A stretch of 64,000 nucleotides of DNA from Companilactobacillus sp. RD055328 (GCF_022835675.1 NZ_BQUT01000005.1:62001-126000), one strand, 5' to 3'; shown: positions 43,435-54,137, numbered from the stretch's first letter. Notes: a model not told the origin generated them from the letters alone. Translations and numbers: made by a program.

Positions 43435-45468
43435 ATGAAATCTTTAGACGATAATATTGGAATGTTAAAAGGAGTTGGAGATAGGAAAGTGGCAGTTTTG
43501 AAGTCGCTTGGTATTAATACTATCTCTGATTTGTTGTACTATTTTCCGTTCAGATATGAAGATTTAATTGTTAAATCTCTAGATGAGATTATTGATCAAG
43601 AAAAAACGGTAATTAGTGGAGTAGTCGCGAGTGATCCGATTGTTAGTCGTTTTGGGTATAAAAAAAGTCGCTTGAATGTTCGATTACTTGTTGAGAATGA
43701 ATCTGTAATGGTTACTTTTTTTAATCAACCTTGGCTAAAGGATAAGTTTACGACGGGCCAAGAGGTACAGGTTTATGGGAAGTGGGATCAAATTCGGCGC
43801 TCACTAACTGGAATGAAAGTTTTAAACTTAAATGAAGATCAAGATGTTGACTCAGTCTATTCGGTGAATAAGAATATTCGACAATCTACGTTAAAAGCTT
43901 TAATTAAACAAGGATTTGATGAATATATTGAATTAATTGAAGAGTCATTACCCGATAATATAATTGAAAAATATAAATTAGTTACTGAACGTGAATTAAT
44001 AAAAGGGATGCATTTTCCGGATTCTGTTGAAGAAACCGAGAATGCCAGAAGAACTGCTAAGTTCCGAGAGTTTTTCTTGTTCGAATGTGGCATGCAAAAT
44101 ATTAAAAATATTGATCAGGCTAAAAAATCTGGGATTTCTTTGAAATATGATCAAAAAATAATTAACGAATTGATTAGCCAGTTGCCTTTTGAATTGACCA
44201 ATGATCAAACAAAAGTTATTAATGAAATTCTCGATAATATGAAAAGTAGTTCTCATATGAATCGGCTATTACAAGGTGATGTTGGTAGCGGTAAGACAAT
44301 CGTTGCAACAATTGCTCTGTTTGCAGCGGTTACTGGTGGATATCAAGCTGCATTAATGGTACCTACAGAAATCCTAGCGGAACAACATTTTGAAAAAATA
44401 TCTCAGATGTTAGAACCATTGAATGTATCTATTGATTTATTGGTTGGTTCATTGACGCTTAAACAACGAAAACAAAAGATTGAAGATTTAAGCACTGGAA
44501 AGACAAATATTGTTATTGGAACGCATGCTTTGATTCAAGCTGACGTTAATTATAAGAACTTAGGTTTTATTGTTATTGACGAACAGCACCGATTTGGTGT
44601 TGGACAACGACGTACATTACGTCAAAAAGGTAAGAACCCAGATATACTTGCAATGACCGCCACACCAATTCCGCGTACACTGGCGATTACTACTTATGGC
44701 GATATGTCATTATCGGTAATTAAGGAGTTACCTAAAGGACGATTACCAGTAGAAACGTATTGGTTACGTTCCAATAAACTTGACCAACTATACAAGTTTA
44801 TTGATAAAGAATTAAAAACTGATTCACAAGTATTTGTTGTTACACCATTGATTTCTGAATCTGAAAATATTGATTTGAAAAATGCGGAAGAAATTTTTGA
44901 TAATTTTCAAAAAATATATTCAAATAAAAAAGTAGCAATTTTACACGGGAAAATGACTACTCAAGAAAAAGATACCATCATGAATGATTTTAAAAATCAA
45001 CAAGTAGATATTCTCGTATCGACAACAGTAATTGAAGTAGGCGTAGATATTCCTAACGCTAGTGTCATGGTGATTTTTGATGCTAATCGTTTTGGTTTAT
45101 CGCAATTACATCAATTAAGAGGTCGTGTAGGACGTGGAAGTAAGCAATCATATTGTATTTTGATTGCTGATCCTAAAAACGAAGTGGCTATTGAAAGAAT
45201 GCGTATTATGACAGAAACAAATGATGGATTTGTATTAGCGCAAAAAGACCTCGAACTACGTGGGCAAGGAGATTTATTGGGTAATCAACAATCGGGACTT
45301 CCTAATTTTAGTGTAGGTAATCCTGTGACAGATTTTAATGTTTTGCAGACTGCTCAACAAGAAGCTCAAGTCATTTTTGAAATGGACCCTAACTTAGACA
45401 ATCCAGACCATAAAATGATAAAATCATATTTATTGAAGAAAATGCAAATAGAGGGAAACTTTGATTAG
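43435..45468 (+). CDS. recG: ATP-dependent DNA helicase RecG
   Basis: A 677-residue helicase for branch migration and fork regression. An N-terminal wedge (OB) domain (about 55-145) precedes the helicase lobes with Walker A GDVGSGKT, VIDEQHRFGVGQRR, ATPIPRTLA and the TRG-region sequence GRVGRGSKQSYC and QKDLELRGQGD. The ATG at 43435 after TGAGGAAA is preferred to one 12 bases upstream. Placement between fakA and plsX is standard for Firmicutes. Confidence 0.97.
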   Translation: MKSLDDNIGMLKGVGDRKVAVLKSLGINTISDLLYYFPFRYEDLIVKSLDEIIDQEKTVISGVVASDPIVSRFGYKKSRLNVRLLVENESVMVTFFNQPWLKDKFTTGQEVQVYGKWDQIRRSLTGMKVLNLNEDQDVDSVYSVNKNIRQSTLKALIKQGFDEYIELIEESLPDNIIEKYKLVTERELIKGMHFPDSVEETENARRTAKFREFFLFECGMQNIKNIDQAKKSGISLKYDQKIINELISQLPFELTNDQTKVINEILDNMKSSSHMNRLLQGDVGSGKTIVATIALFAAVTGGYQAALMVPTEILAEQHFEKISQMLEPLNVSIDLLVGSLTLKQRKQKIEDLSTGKTNIVIGTHALIQADVNYKNLGFIVIDEQHRFGVGQRRTLRQKGKNPDILAMTATPIPRTLAITTYGDMSLSVIKELPKGRLPVETYWLRSNKLDQLYKFIDKELKTDSQVFVVTPLISESENIDLKNAEEIFDNFQKIYSNKKVAILHGKMTTQEKDTIMNDFKNQQVDILVSTTVIEVGVDIPNASVMVIFDANRFGLSQLHQLRGRVGRGSKQSYCILIADPKNEVAIERMRIMTETNDGFVLAQKDLELRGQGDLLGNQQSGLPNFSVGNPVTDFNVLQTAQQEAQVIFEMDPNLDNPDHKMIKSYLLKKMQIEGNFD

Positions 45469-45483
45469 AATAGAGGAGAACTT

Positions 45484-46473
45484 ATGAAAATAGCAGTAGA
45501 TGCAATGGGTGGAGATAACGCTCCTCAAGTTGTTATTGAAGGTGTTGAAAAAGCTCGTGATCAATATGATGATTTAGAGTTCACACTTTATGGAAAAACT
45601 GAAGAAATCAATAAATATCTTAAAGATACTAAAAATATAACTATTGTACATTCAGATGAAGTTATTCTAGGTACTGATGAGCCAGTAAAGGCCATTAGAT
45701 CTAAAAAGCAATCTTCAATGGTTATGGCTGCCAAATCTGTGAAGGATGGAGAAAATGATGCTGTTTTCTCCTTGGGAAATACTGGAGCATTACTTGCAGC
45801 TGGAATATTTGTCGTTGGACGTATTAAAAAAGTTGATCGCCCGGCACTAATGTCAACATTACCTGTCGCAAATGAAAATGACGGTGTGTTATATCTTGAT
45901 TCAGGTGCGAATGCTTCGGCTAAAGCTAATTATCTTGAACAATGGGCTACAATGAGTGTTTTTTATGCAAAAGAAATCAAAGGTATTGATAATCCAACTG
46001 TCGCACTTCTAAATAATGGTGAAGAATATGATAAGGGCGATGATATGCATAAAGATGCGTATCAATTATTGTCAAACTTAGAAAATATTAATTTTGTTGG
46101 AAATATCGAATCTAACGAAATTCTTACTGGAAAAGTTGATATCATTGTTACTGATGGATTCACTGGTAATGCTGCTTTAAAAGCAATTGAAGGTACTTCT
46201 AAAATAATAATGGGGCAATTGAAAAAAGCTCTAACTGAAAATGGAATTGTTACAAAGTTAGGAGCTGCGATTGTTTCACCATCACTAAACGGATTACGTG
46301 AAATGTTTGATACTTCAAAATCTGGTGGTGCAGTTTTACTTGGATTGAAAGCACCAGTTGTAAAGGCACATGGTAATGCGGACGCACGAGCTGTCTATTA
46401 CACTATTGGACAAATTAGAGATATGTTGGATAAGAAAATCGTTGAACAAGTAAATGACTATTATAATGACTAA
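45484..46473 (+). CDS. plsX: Phosphate acyltransferase PlsX
   Basis: A 329-residue enzyme that converts acyl-ACP to acyl-phosphate in phospholipid synthesis. MKIAVDAMGGDNAP at the start, SLGNTGALLAAG and VTDGFTGNAALK are family hallmarks. GAGGAG lies six bases before the ATG. acpP follows, as usual, but no fabD or fabG lies between them. Confidence 0.97.
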   Translation: MKIAVDAMGGDNAPQVVIEGVEKARDQYDDLEFTLYGKTEEINKYLKDTKNITIVHSDEVILGTDEPVKAIRSKKQSSMVMAAKSVKDGENDAVFSLGNTGALLAAGIFVVGRIKKVDRPALMSTLPVANENDGVLYLDSGANASAKANYLEQWATMSVFYAKEIKGIDNPTVALLNNGEEYDKGDDMHKDAYQLLSNLENINFVGNIESNEILTGKVDIIVTDGFTGNAALKAIEGTSKIIMGQLKKALTENGIVTKLGAAIVSPSLNGLREMFDTSKSGGAVLLGLKAPVVKAHGNADARAVYYTIGQIRDMLDKKIVEQVNDYYND

Positions 46474-46522
46474 TCAAATATGTTATTATTTTGATAATTA
46501 ATTAAGAAACTAGGTAGAGATT

Positions 46523-46762
46523 ATGTCTGAAGAACAAATTATGGAAAAAATTGTTGGCTTAGTATCTGATCGTTTTGATATTCCAGCTGACCAAATTACT
46601 GCTAATACAAACTTTAAAGATAACTTAGATGCAGACTCAATTGATTTGGTTGAATTCACGCTAGAACTAGAAGATGAATTTGGAAACGAAATATCAGATG
46701 AAGATGCTGAAAAAATCAAAACTGTTGGTGAAGCAGTAGCATATATTAACAGCAATCAATAA
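46523..46762 (+). CDS. acpP: Acyl carrier protein
   Basis: A 79-residue acidic helical protein. Ser39 in LDADSIDLVEF takes the phosphopantetheine arm. It ends at a terminator. It serves fatty acid and phospholipid synthesis next to plsX; other acyl or D-alanyl carrier proteins would be elsewhere. Confidence 0.96.
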   Translation: MSEEQIMEKIVGLVSDRFDIPADQITANTNFKDNLDADSIDLVEFTLELEDEFGNEISDEDAEKIKTVGEAVAYINSNQ

Positions 46763-46785
46763 AAGACCCTAAGGGTCTTTTTTTT
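46762..46785 (+). terminator. Intrinsic terminator of acpP
   Basis: AAAGACCCT and AGGGTCTTT with a short loop and a T-run, overlapping the acpP stop codon. Confidence 0.88.
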
Positions 46786-46796
46786 GTGTGTAAATG

Positions 46797-46825
46797 TTCA
46801 TAATTTATGACAAAAAAGGTATAAT
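46797..46825 (+). promoter_or_regulatory. Promoter of rnc-smc-ftsY
   Basis: TTCATA, a 17-base spacer and a perfect TATAAT, 27 bases before rnc. It probably drives the run to ffh. Confidence 0.65.
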
Positions 46826-46852
46826 ATAAATATTTGAGAGGTGTCTGATTAA

Positions 46853-47545
46853 ATGATAGATTCAAAATTCACAAGTGAATTACATAAGAAATACAATATT
46901 GAATTTCAGAACCATAATTTACTAGAAACAGCATTAACACATTCTTCGTATGCAAATGAACATCAAGAACTAAAATTAGAAGATTATGAACGTTTAGAAT
47001 TTCTTGGCGATGCAGTCTTAGAAATATCAATTTCGGAATATTTGTTTAAGCATTTTCCTGAAATGCCTGAAGGCAATCTAACTCGATTACGTTCAGCTAT
47101 CGTATGTACTGCTAGTTTTTCTAAGTTCTCACGTATTGTAGGAATAGATAAATATATTCAAATAGGTAAAGGTGAAGAACGTCAAGGAGCTAGACAACGT
47201 GATTCATTACTTGAGGATGTTTTTGAAGCCTTTAACGGAGCTTTGTATCTTGATCAAGGAATGGAAAAAGTCATTGAATTCTTGAATATGATTGTTTTCC
47301 CTCGTATTGACGCTGGAGAGTTTTCTGATCGCAGTGATAACAAGACTTTATTACAGGAAAAACTACAAGAATCTGGATCAGTTGAAATAGAGTATCGAGT
47401 TATTTCTGAAACTGGCAATGAACATGAGAAAAAATTTGAAATAGCACTTGTGGTAAATAATAAAATTGTTTCTACAGGAACAGGCACAAGTAAGAAAAAA
47501 GCCGAAGAACATGCGGCTAAACAAGCATTAAACCAAATGAACTAA
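46853..47545 (+). CDS. rnc: Ribonuclease III
   Basis: A 230-residue double-strand RNA endonuclease. The catalytic signature ERLEFLGDAVLEI holds the metal-binding Glu and Asp, and a second acidic site is in SLLEDVFEAFNGALY. A C-terminal dsRNA-binding domain (about 157-228) ends KKKAEEHAAKQAL. GAGAGGTG lies before the ATG. It processes rRNA precursors and leads into smc. Confidence 0.97.
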   Translation: MIDSKFTSELHKKYNIEFQNHNLLETALTHSSYANEHQELKLEDYERLEFLGDAVLEISISEYLFKHFPEMPEGNLTRLRSAIVCTASFSKFSRIVGIDKYIQIGKGEERQGARQRDSLLEDVFEAFNGALYLDQGMEKVIEFLNMIVFPRIDAGEFSDRSDNKTLLQEKLQESGSVEIEYRVISETGNEHEKKFEIALVVNNKIVSTGTGTSKKKAEEHAAKQALNQMN

Positions 47546-47569
47546 TGAGGGTAAGACAAGGAGAATTTG

Positions 47570-50500
47570 ATGCCGTTAAAATCGCTGACATTAAATGGAT
47601 TTAAATCCTTTGCGGATAAAACTAAAATTGAATTCACTTCAGGTATTACAGGAATTGTTGGACCTAACGGTAGTGGTAAAAGCAATATCACAGAAGGTAT
47701 TCGTTGGGTAATGGGGGAACAGTCAGCCAAAAGTCTTCGTGGGGATAAGATGGTTGATATCATTTTCGCCGGAAGTTCTGTTCGATCTACAATGAACCGT
47801 GCCGAAGTAATTTTTGAGTTTGATAATTCAAAACAAGATTTAAAAACGGAGTTTGATCGTGTATTGATCAAGCGCCGTTTATTTAGAGACGGCTCATCAG
47901 AGTTTTATATCAATAATAAGAGTTGTCGTCTAAAAGATATTACTGAATTGTTCTTAGATTCAGGATTAGGTCGTGAATCATTTTCAATTATTTCTCAAGG
48001 TCGAGTTGAAGCAATCTTTAATAGTAAACCAGTTGATCGTCGTACAATTATTGAAGAATCCGCGGGTGTAGCCCTTTATAAGCAGAAGAAACATGAAGCT
48101 GAATTGAAATTAACTGATACTGATGATAATTTGAATCGTGTATCAGATATTTTACATGAGCTTTCTGCTCAAGTTGAACCGCTAAAAGAACAAGCAAGTA
48201 TTGCTCACGATTATTTGAATCAAAAAGAGCAATATGACAAAATCTATAAAGAAATTTTAGCTATTGAGATAAATGATTTTAATATCAGTAGACAAGAATT
48301 TAGTCAAAAATCAATTGATATTAAGAATACACTTAACAGAATTGAAGAAGACGTTAGAAAATCGGATATTGCTGTTAAAGAAAATCGCGCTAATATTGCT
48401 AAGCTTTCTGAAGAACTTGATACCAAAAATAAAGTTCTTTTAGAAAAAACCAGACAATTAGAAATTATTAATGGTCAAAAAGCTGTCACAGATGAGCGTA
48501 ATGAATTTAATAATCAAAACCGTCAACAATTAGAAGAACAGATTAAAGCTTTAACTACTGAGACTAATAGACTTGAAACCGAAATTGAAGTAGCTAATAC
48601 TGAATATGAAACAGCTAAGAGTGAAGTAGATAAGTTAACAGAGAAGTTATCTGAGATTACTAATTCACAAAATAAAACTCCAGATTCAATTCGTGAAGAG
48701 ATTGAGGCACTTCGTGGAGATTATTTGAATGCTCTACAAGAACAGACTACAAATAATAATAATGTGAATTTCTTAACCACTCAAAAAGACCGTATTGAAA
48801 AATTAATTGCTGAATCTAAAACCGATTTAGACCAAATTTCAAAGCAAAAAGCTGCTAAGCAAACTGAAATTGAAAAGTTTAAACAAGAAGTCACAGAGTT
48901 CGATCAGAATAATTTAGGTATTCTAAATGAATTTGATAAGTTAAAAGCAACAGATGAGAGTTTAACGTCGCAAATTACAGATTCTGAAAAACAATACATG
49001 AATGAATTAGCAAAGCTACAACAAGCTATTGCTAAGAAAAAAGCACTTGAGGAACTATCAAATGATCATGCTGGTTTCTTCCAAGGAGTAAAGAGTGTTC
49101 TAAATAATAAGCAACAATTATCTGGTGTAATCGGTGCTGTTGCTGAGTTAATTCAAGTGCCAAAAGAATATCAAATGGCTGTTGAGGTAGCTTCAGGTAA
49201 TCAATTGCAGTCTATAGTTACAAAGGACGAGAATGCTGCTAAGAGTGCAATTTCTTACTTGCGTAAGGGGAATTTAGGTCGTGCCACATTCTTGCCTAAA
49301 GATATTATTAAGTCCCGTAAAATTGACAGTAATACACTAAAATCGATAAGTAATAAGGGATTTTTAGGTGTTGCTTCTGATCTAGTGAAATATGATAGTG
49401 ATGTAAAAAATATTGTTGAAAATATTTTTGGAAACCTATTAATTGCCGATAATTTAGATAATGCTGTTGTTATTGCAAAAGCAACTGGTCATCGCTTCAG
49501 AATTGTAACCTTAGCAGGAGACATTTTAAGTCCTGGTGGGTCTTTAACTGGTGGACAAGTTAAACAACGTGGCAATAGTTTATTGAGTCGTACGCAAGAA
49601 CTTGATGATTTGAAGAAAATTATTGATAAGTTACAACTTAAAGCCGATGGTCTTCAATCACAATTGAATCAATTAAAGACTGATAAAAAAGCTAGTGAAG
49701 AACAATTAACACTTCGACAAAAAGATATTCAAGAAGTTGATGTAAAACGTCATGATTTTGAACAAAAATTAACTAAACTCACTGATGAGTTACATCGTTT
49801 AGAGCAAGATATAAGTTCGGTTGAATATACAATTCGCACTAATGAAAGTGAATTAGACGATGTTGTTAAAGATTTAGCTGAGAACAAAGAAAATAATACT
49901 TTAGTTAATCAAAAACTTAAGGACATCAAAGAAAAAACTGATGATAAGAATGATTTACTAGAAAACTTTGGTAAAGAACAAGAGGTTATTAATCAAAGAA
50001 TTCAGACTTATCAAACACAAATAGCTGTTGCTAATAATACGTTGGATAATAAAAAAGACTTATTACATCGACAACGTAATGAGTTTAAAAAACAATCTAA
50101 TAGTTTATGTCAGGCACAAGAACAATTAGATTCTTTAAACAATGAACAAAATGAAATTGTTAATTCACATGCTGATAGCAAAAAACAACTAGCAGAACTT
50201 ACTGATGAAGTAAGTAAGTTAAAATCTGATATTGAGAATCTACGTTCAACTAGAACTGAATTAGAAAGCCAATCAGATGAACTAGCTCAAGCAGCTAGTC
50301 GTAATTTCCAACTACAAAAAAATGCATCTGATGAACAAGAAGATACAGCTATTGCATTGACTAAAGCTAATAATGCTATTGATAGTCGACTAGAAATTCT
50401 AAGTCAAGAATATAAAACTACTTTTGAAGAAGCTTTTGCTGAAGTGAAAGATAACGATATTGACGTAGAAGCTATGAAAAAAGATGCCAAGTTACTTAAG

Positions 50501-51118
50501 ATGGGTATTGCTGAATTAGGAGACGTCAATATTGCGTCTATTACTGAATATGACAAAGTTAAAGACCGTTATGAATTTTTAAATAAACAACAAGCGGACT
50601 TATTAGATGCTCGTGAGCAACTAAAAAATACTATGTCAGAGATGGATGATGAAGTTTCACGTAGATTCAAAGAAACCTTTGACCAAGTAGCAGCTTCTTT
50701 TGAAGTTATTTTCCCTGAAATGTTTGCCGGTGGACGTGCTAAACTAGTGCTAACAGATCCAGATGATCTATTAGAAACAGGAATTGAGATTATTGCTCAA
50801 CCACCTGGTAAAAAATTCCAAAGACTTAGTCTGTTATCTGGTGGAGAACGTGCATTAACGGCAATCACATTACTTTTTGCTATTATTAAGGTTAAACCTG
50901 TACCATTCTGTATTTTGGATGAAGTTGAAGCAGCGTTAGATGATGCTAATGTTTATCGATTTGCGAAATACTTGAATAAATACGATGATAATACACAATT
51001 CATTGTTATTACGCATCGTAAGGGTACAATGATGAATGTAAACCGTTTATACGGTGTTTCAATGGAAGAACTCGGCGTTTCCAAAATGGTTTCAGTTGAA
51101 GTTAAAGAAAATGAATAG
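47570..51118 (+). CDS. smc: Chromosome partition protein SMC
   Basis: An 1182-residue condensin ATPase. Walker A GPNGSGKSN is at about 32-40. Long coiled coils flank a hinge at about 505-640, with HAGFFQGVKSVL and GSLTGG near its ends. The C-terminal head has the signature LSGGERALTAITLL and Walker B ILDEVEAALDD. The ATG at 47570 follows AAGGAGAATTT; a TTG three bases earlier is possible. ScpA and ScpB partners are not in the window. Confidence 0.97.
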   Translation: MPLKSLTLNGFKSFADKTKIEFTSGITGIVGPNGSGKSNITEGIRWVMGEQSAKSLRGDKMVDIIFAGSSVRSTMNRAEVIFEFDNSKQDLKTEFDRVLIKRRLFRDGSSEFYINNKSCRLKDITELFLDSGLGRESFSIISQGRVEAIFNSKPVDRRTIIEESAGVALYKQKKHEAELKLTDTDDNLNRVSDILHELSAQVEPLKEQASIAHDYLNQKEQYDKIYKEILAIEINDFNISRQEFSQKSIDIKNTLNRIEEDVRKSDIAVKENRANIAKLSEELDTKNKVLLEKTRQLEIINGQKAVTDERNEFNNQNRQQLEEQIKALTTETNRLETEIEVANTEYETAKSEVDKLTEKLSEITNSQNKTPDSIREEIEALRGDYLNALQEQTTNNNNVNFLTTQKDRIEKLIAESKTDLDQISKQKAAKQTEIEKFKQEVTEFDQNNLGILNEFDKLKATDESLTSQITDSEKQYMNELAKLQQAIAKKKALEELSNDHAGFFQGVKSVLNNKQQLSGVIGAVAELIQVPKEYQMAVEVASGNQLQSIVTKDENAAKSAISYLRKGNLGRATFLPKDIIKSRKIDSNTLKSISNKGFLGVASDLVKYDSDVKNIVENIFGNLLIADNLDNAVVIAKATGHRFRIVTLAGDILSPGGSLTGGQVKQRGNSLLSRTQELDDLKKIIDKLQLKADGLQSQLNQLKTDKKASEEQLTLRQKDIQEVDVKRHDFEQKLTKLTDELHRLEQDISSVEYTIRTNESELDDVVKDLAENKENNTLVNQKLKDIKEKTDDKNDLLENFGKEQEVINQRIQTYQTQIAVANNTLDNKKDLLHRQRNEFKKQSNSLCQAQEQLDSLNNEQNEIVNSHADSKKQLAELTDEVSKLKSDIENLRSTRTELESQSDELAQAASRNFQLQKNASDEQEDTAIALTKANNAIDSRLEILSQEYKTTFEEAFAEVKDNDIDVEAMKKDAKLLKMGIAELGDVNIASITEYDKVKDRYEFLNKQQADLLDAREQLKNTMSEMDDEVSRRFKETFDQVAASFEVIFPEMFAGGRAKLVLTDPDDLLETGIEIIAQPPGKKFQRLSLLSGGERALTAITLLFAIIKVKPVPFCILDEVEAALDDANVYRFAKYLNKYDDNTQFIVITHRKGTMMNVNRLYGVSMEELGVSKMVSVEVKENE

Positions 51119-51128
51119 GTGATTATAA

Positions 51129-52343
51129 ATGGGCTTATTTGATAAATTAAAGAAAGCAATTGTTGGTGAAGAAAAACCGGAAATCACTTCAGAAGAAGTC
51201 ATTTCTGAAGAATCTCAATTAGATTCTGAATCAATTGTTGAAACAACCTCAGAAGACAATGAACCTGAAGTGAAATCTGAAAACGAAGAAATAAAAACAG
51301 AAATCATTGAAGAGTCTCAAGTTGTTGAAGAATTAATAAGTGATTCTGATTCAGAAGAGGTGATTGAGTCTGAAGTAGAAATTGAAAAAGAAAATGAAGT
51401 AGTTACTGATACTGAAAAATATGATGAAGGGCTACAAAAGTCACGTTCAAATTTTTCGGGTCGTATAAATTCATTTTTGGCAAGTTTTCGTTCTGTTGAT
51501 GAGGACTTCTTCGAAGATTTAGAACAAACACTAATTGAATCTGATGTTGGTTTTGAAACAGCTATGCGTATTTCTGAAGAATTACGAGAAGAAGTTAAAT
51601 TTCAAAATGCAAAATCTAAAGCTGAAGTATCAAATGTTATCATTGAAAAACTTGTTAACATTTATGAAGAAAATGAAACTGATAATAGTTTGAATTATTC
51701 TGAGGATACTGATCCAACTGTAATACTTTTTGTTGGTGTTAATGGAGCTGGTAAAACCACAACAATTGGTAAACTAGCACATAGGTTTGAACAAGAAGGC
51801 AAAAAGGTTCTTCTAGCTGCTGGTGATACATTTAGAGCCGGTGCGATTGAACAATTACAGGGCTGGGGTAAACGTATTAATGTTCCGGTTGTTGCTTCTG
51901 CTGCACATACCGATCCAGCTTCAGTTGCATTTGATGCAGTTAAAAAAGCAAAAGAAGAAAATTATGATATTTTATTAGTTGATACAGCTGGACGTTTGCA
52001 AAATAACGAAGGTTTGATGCGAGAACTAGAAAAAATTAAACGTATAATCAGTCGTGAACTACCTGCTGCACCACAAGAAGTATTATTAGTACTTGATGGA
52101 ACAACTGGTCAAAACGCTATTAGTCAAGCTCGTCAGTTTAATGAAACAACTGATGTTACTGGTATTGTTTTGACAAAACTTGATGGTTCTTCACAAGGTG
52201 GTATCATTTTTGCTATTAAGAATGAACTTCATATTCCTGTTAAGTTAGTAGGACTTGGCGAACAAATGGATGACTTGCGTAACTTTGATTCTGAAAAATT
52301 TGTCTACGGTATGTTTAAAGATTTGATTTCGGAGAATAATTAA
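51129..52343 (+). CDS. ftsY: Signal recognition particle receptor FtsY
   Basis: A 404-residue GTPase that docks SRP-bound ribosomes at the membrane. An N-terminal amphipathic helix (MGLFDKLKKAI) and a highly acidic A domain (about 18-95, rich in Glu, Asp and Ser) precede the NG domain. The P-loop is GVNGAGKTTTIGKL; DTAGRLQNN and LTKLDGSSQGG follow. GTGATTATAA precedes the ATG with only a weak site. It overlaps ylxM by one base. Confidence 0.97.
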   Translation: MGLFDKLKKAIVGEEKPEITSEEVISEESQLDSESIVETTSEDNEPEVKSENEEIKTEIIEESQVVEELISDSDSEEVIESEVEIEKENEVVTDTEKYDEGLQKSRSNFSGRINSFLASFRSVDEDFFEDLEQTLIESDVGFETAMRISEELREEVKFQNAKSKAEVSNVIIEKLVNIYEENETDNSLNYSEDTDPTVILFVGVNGAGKTTTIGKLAHRFEQEGKKVLLAAGDTFRAGAIEQLQGWGKRINVPVVASAAHTDPASVAFDAVKKAKEENYDILLVDTAGRLQNNEGLMRELEKIKRIISRELPAAPQEVLLVLDGTTGQNAISQARQFNETTDVTGIVLTKLDGSSQGGIIFAIKNELHIPVKLVGLGEQMDDLRNFDSEKFVYGMFKDLISENN

Positions 52344-52684
52344 TGGAATTAGAAAAAAGTGAACAAATGAATATTTTGTTTAATTTTTATTCTAAGTTGT
52401 TAACTGATAAACAACGTGAATATATGAGTTTATATTATGCAGAAGACTTGTCGCTTGGTGAAATTGCTGAGCAGTTTAATGTTAGTCGACAAGCAGTATA
52501 TGATAATTTAAAACGCAGTGAAGATATCTTAAAGCATTATGAAAATAATCTTGGAATGGTTAATAATACGATATTAGAAAATGAGTTAACCAATGAATTA
52601 CAAGATTATGTGAATGATAACTATCCAAATGACAAAAAACTCGTTAAAATGGTAAAAAAACTAGATGCATTATCAAACCGATAG
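52343..52684 (+). CDS. ylxM: YlxM family SRP-associated helix-turn-helix protein
   Basis: A 113-residue protein with a sigma-70 region 4-like helix-turn-helix (about 18-65; LTDKQREYMSLYYAEDLSLG, then EIAEQFNVSRQAVYDN). YlxM is encoded with ffh and in streptococci influences SRP GTPase activity. It starts in an ATG overlap with ftsY and ends 15 bases before ffh. Confidence 0.94.
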   Translation: MELEKSEQMNILFNFYSKLLTDKQREYMSLYYAEDLSLGEIAEQFNVSRQAVYDNLKRSEDILKHYENNLGMVNNTILENELTNELQDYVNDNYPNDKKLVKMVKKLDALSNR

Positions 52685-52699
52685 TAAGTGAGGAACAAT

Positions 52700-54136
52700 A
52701 TGGCTTTTGAAGGATTAAGTGATAGATTACAAAAAACTTTTAAGCGACTAAGTGGTAAAGGTAAAATAAGTGAAACTGACGTCAAAGAAATGATGCGAGA
52801 AGTTCGTCTAGCATTATTAGAAGCTGACGTTAATTTTGATGTTGTTAAAAAGTTTGTAAAAACAGTAAGTGATCGTGCTGTTGGTAGTGAAGTTTTAGAT
52901 AGCTTAACACCATCGCAACAAGTGATTAAGATTGTTAATGAAGAATTGACTGCCGTGATGGGACAAGAAGCTGTTCCGCTAAATAAATCAGAACATATAC
53001 CAACAATTATTATGATGGTTGGACTTCAAGGTGCAGGTAAAACTACTACAGCTGGTAAATTGGCTAAATACCTAAAAACTAATGAAAAAGCTCGTCCATT
53101 ATTTATTGCCGCCGATGTTTATCGTCCAGCTGCTGTTGACCAGTTAAAAACAGTTGGTCAACAAGTTGAAGTACCTGTTTTTGAAGAAGGAACTGATAAA
53201 AACCCGGTTGATATTGTTCGAGATGGACTTAAAGTAGCTGATGAAAATAAGAATGATTATATAATCATCGATACCGCTGGTCGTTTAGAAATTGATCAAA
53301 CATTGATGGATGAATTACATAACATTAAAGAATTAGCAAACCCAGATGAAATCTTATTTGTTGCTGATTCAATGACTGGTCAAGTTGCGGCTAAAGTTGC
53401 TGATGGGTTTAATACTCAACTTGGTATTACTGGTGTTGTACTTACTAAGCTTGATGGTGATACTCGTGGTGGTGCTGCGCTATCTATTAGACAAGTTACA
53501 GGGCAACCAATTAAGTTTATTGGACAAGGTGAAAAACTTGATCAATTAGAAGTTTTTCATCCTGATCGTATGGCTAGTCGTATCTTGGGTATGGGTGACA
53601 TGATGAGCTTGATTGAAAAAGCTCAGACTGACTATGACCAAGAACAAGCTGAAAAAATGGCCAGAAAAATCAAAGAGAATTCTTTTGATTTTAACGACTT
53701 CATTGATCAAATGGACCAAGTTTCAAAAATGGGACCTCTGGATGAAATTATGAAGATGATTCCAGGTATGGCCAACAATCCGGCTATGGCTAATGTTAAT
53801 TTCGGTGAGAAAGATATGGCACATTTAAAAGCTATAGTTTACTCAATGACACCACAAGAACGTGAAGATCCTAAATTATTGAATCCTTCACGTCGTCGCA
53901 GAATTGCTGCTGGTTCAGGACGCAGTATTCAAGAAGTTAACCGCATGATTAAACAATTTAAACAAGCTAGCGATATGATGCAGAAGATGAACAAAGGTAA
54001 TATGGCTGGTATGGATCAAATGTTTGGAAATGGAATTCAAGGTCGCATGGGTAAGATGGCTATGAATTCAATGGTTAAACGTAATAAGAAGAACAAGAAG
54101 AAGCGTCTTAAGAACGTAAAACGATTTAAATCATAA
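52700..54136 (+). CDS. ffh: Signal recognition particle protein Ffh
   Basis: A 478-residue SRP GTPase that binds signal sequences and 4.5S/6S-like RNA. N domain, then G domain with GLQGAGKTTTAGKLA, DTAGRLEID and LTKLDGDTRGG, then a Met-rich M domain (about 325-450; MDQMFGNGIQGRMGKMAMNS). The C-terminus is very basic. The ATG at 52700 after GTGAGGAA is preferred to the GTG at 52688, which is within that site. Confidence 0.97.
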   Translation: MAFEGLSDRLQKTFKRLSGKGKISETDVKEMMREVRLALLEADVNFDVVKKFVKTVSDRAVGSEVLDSLTPSQQVIKIVNEELTAVMGQEAVPLNKSEHIPTIIMMVGLQGAGKTTTAGKLAKYLKTNEKARPLFIAADVYRPAAVDQLKTVGQQVEVPVFEEGTDKNPVDIVRDGLKVADENKNDYIIIDTAGRLEIDQTLMDELHNIKELANPDEILFVADSMTGQVAAKVADGFNTQLGITGVVLTKLDGDTRGGAALSIRQVTGQPIKFIGQGEKLDQLEVFHPDRMASRILGMGDMMSLIEKAQTDYDQEQAEKMARKIKENSFDFNDFIDQMDQVSKMGPLDEIMKMIPGMANNPAMANVNFGEKDMAHLKAIVYSMTPQEREDPKLLNPSRRRRIAAGSGRSIQEVNRMIKQFKQASDMMQKMNKGNMAGMDQMFGNGIQGRMGKMAMNSMVKRNKKNKKKRLKNVKRFKS

Positions 54137-54137
54137 G

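Noticed and set aside
47542-47871. Minus-strand open frame opposite the start of smc
   Set aside because: Antisense to the highly conserved SMC head; low-complexity translation and no start signal.
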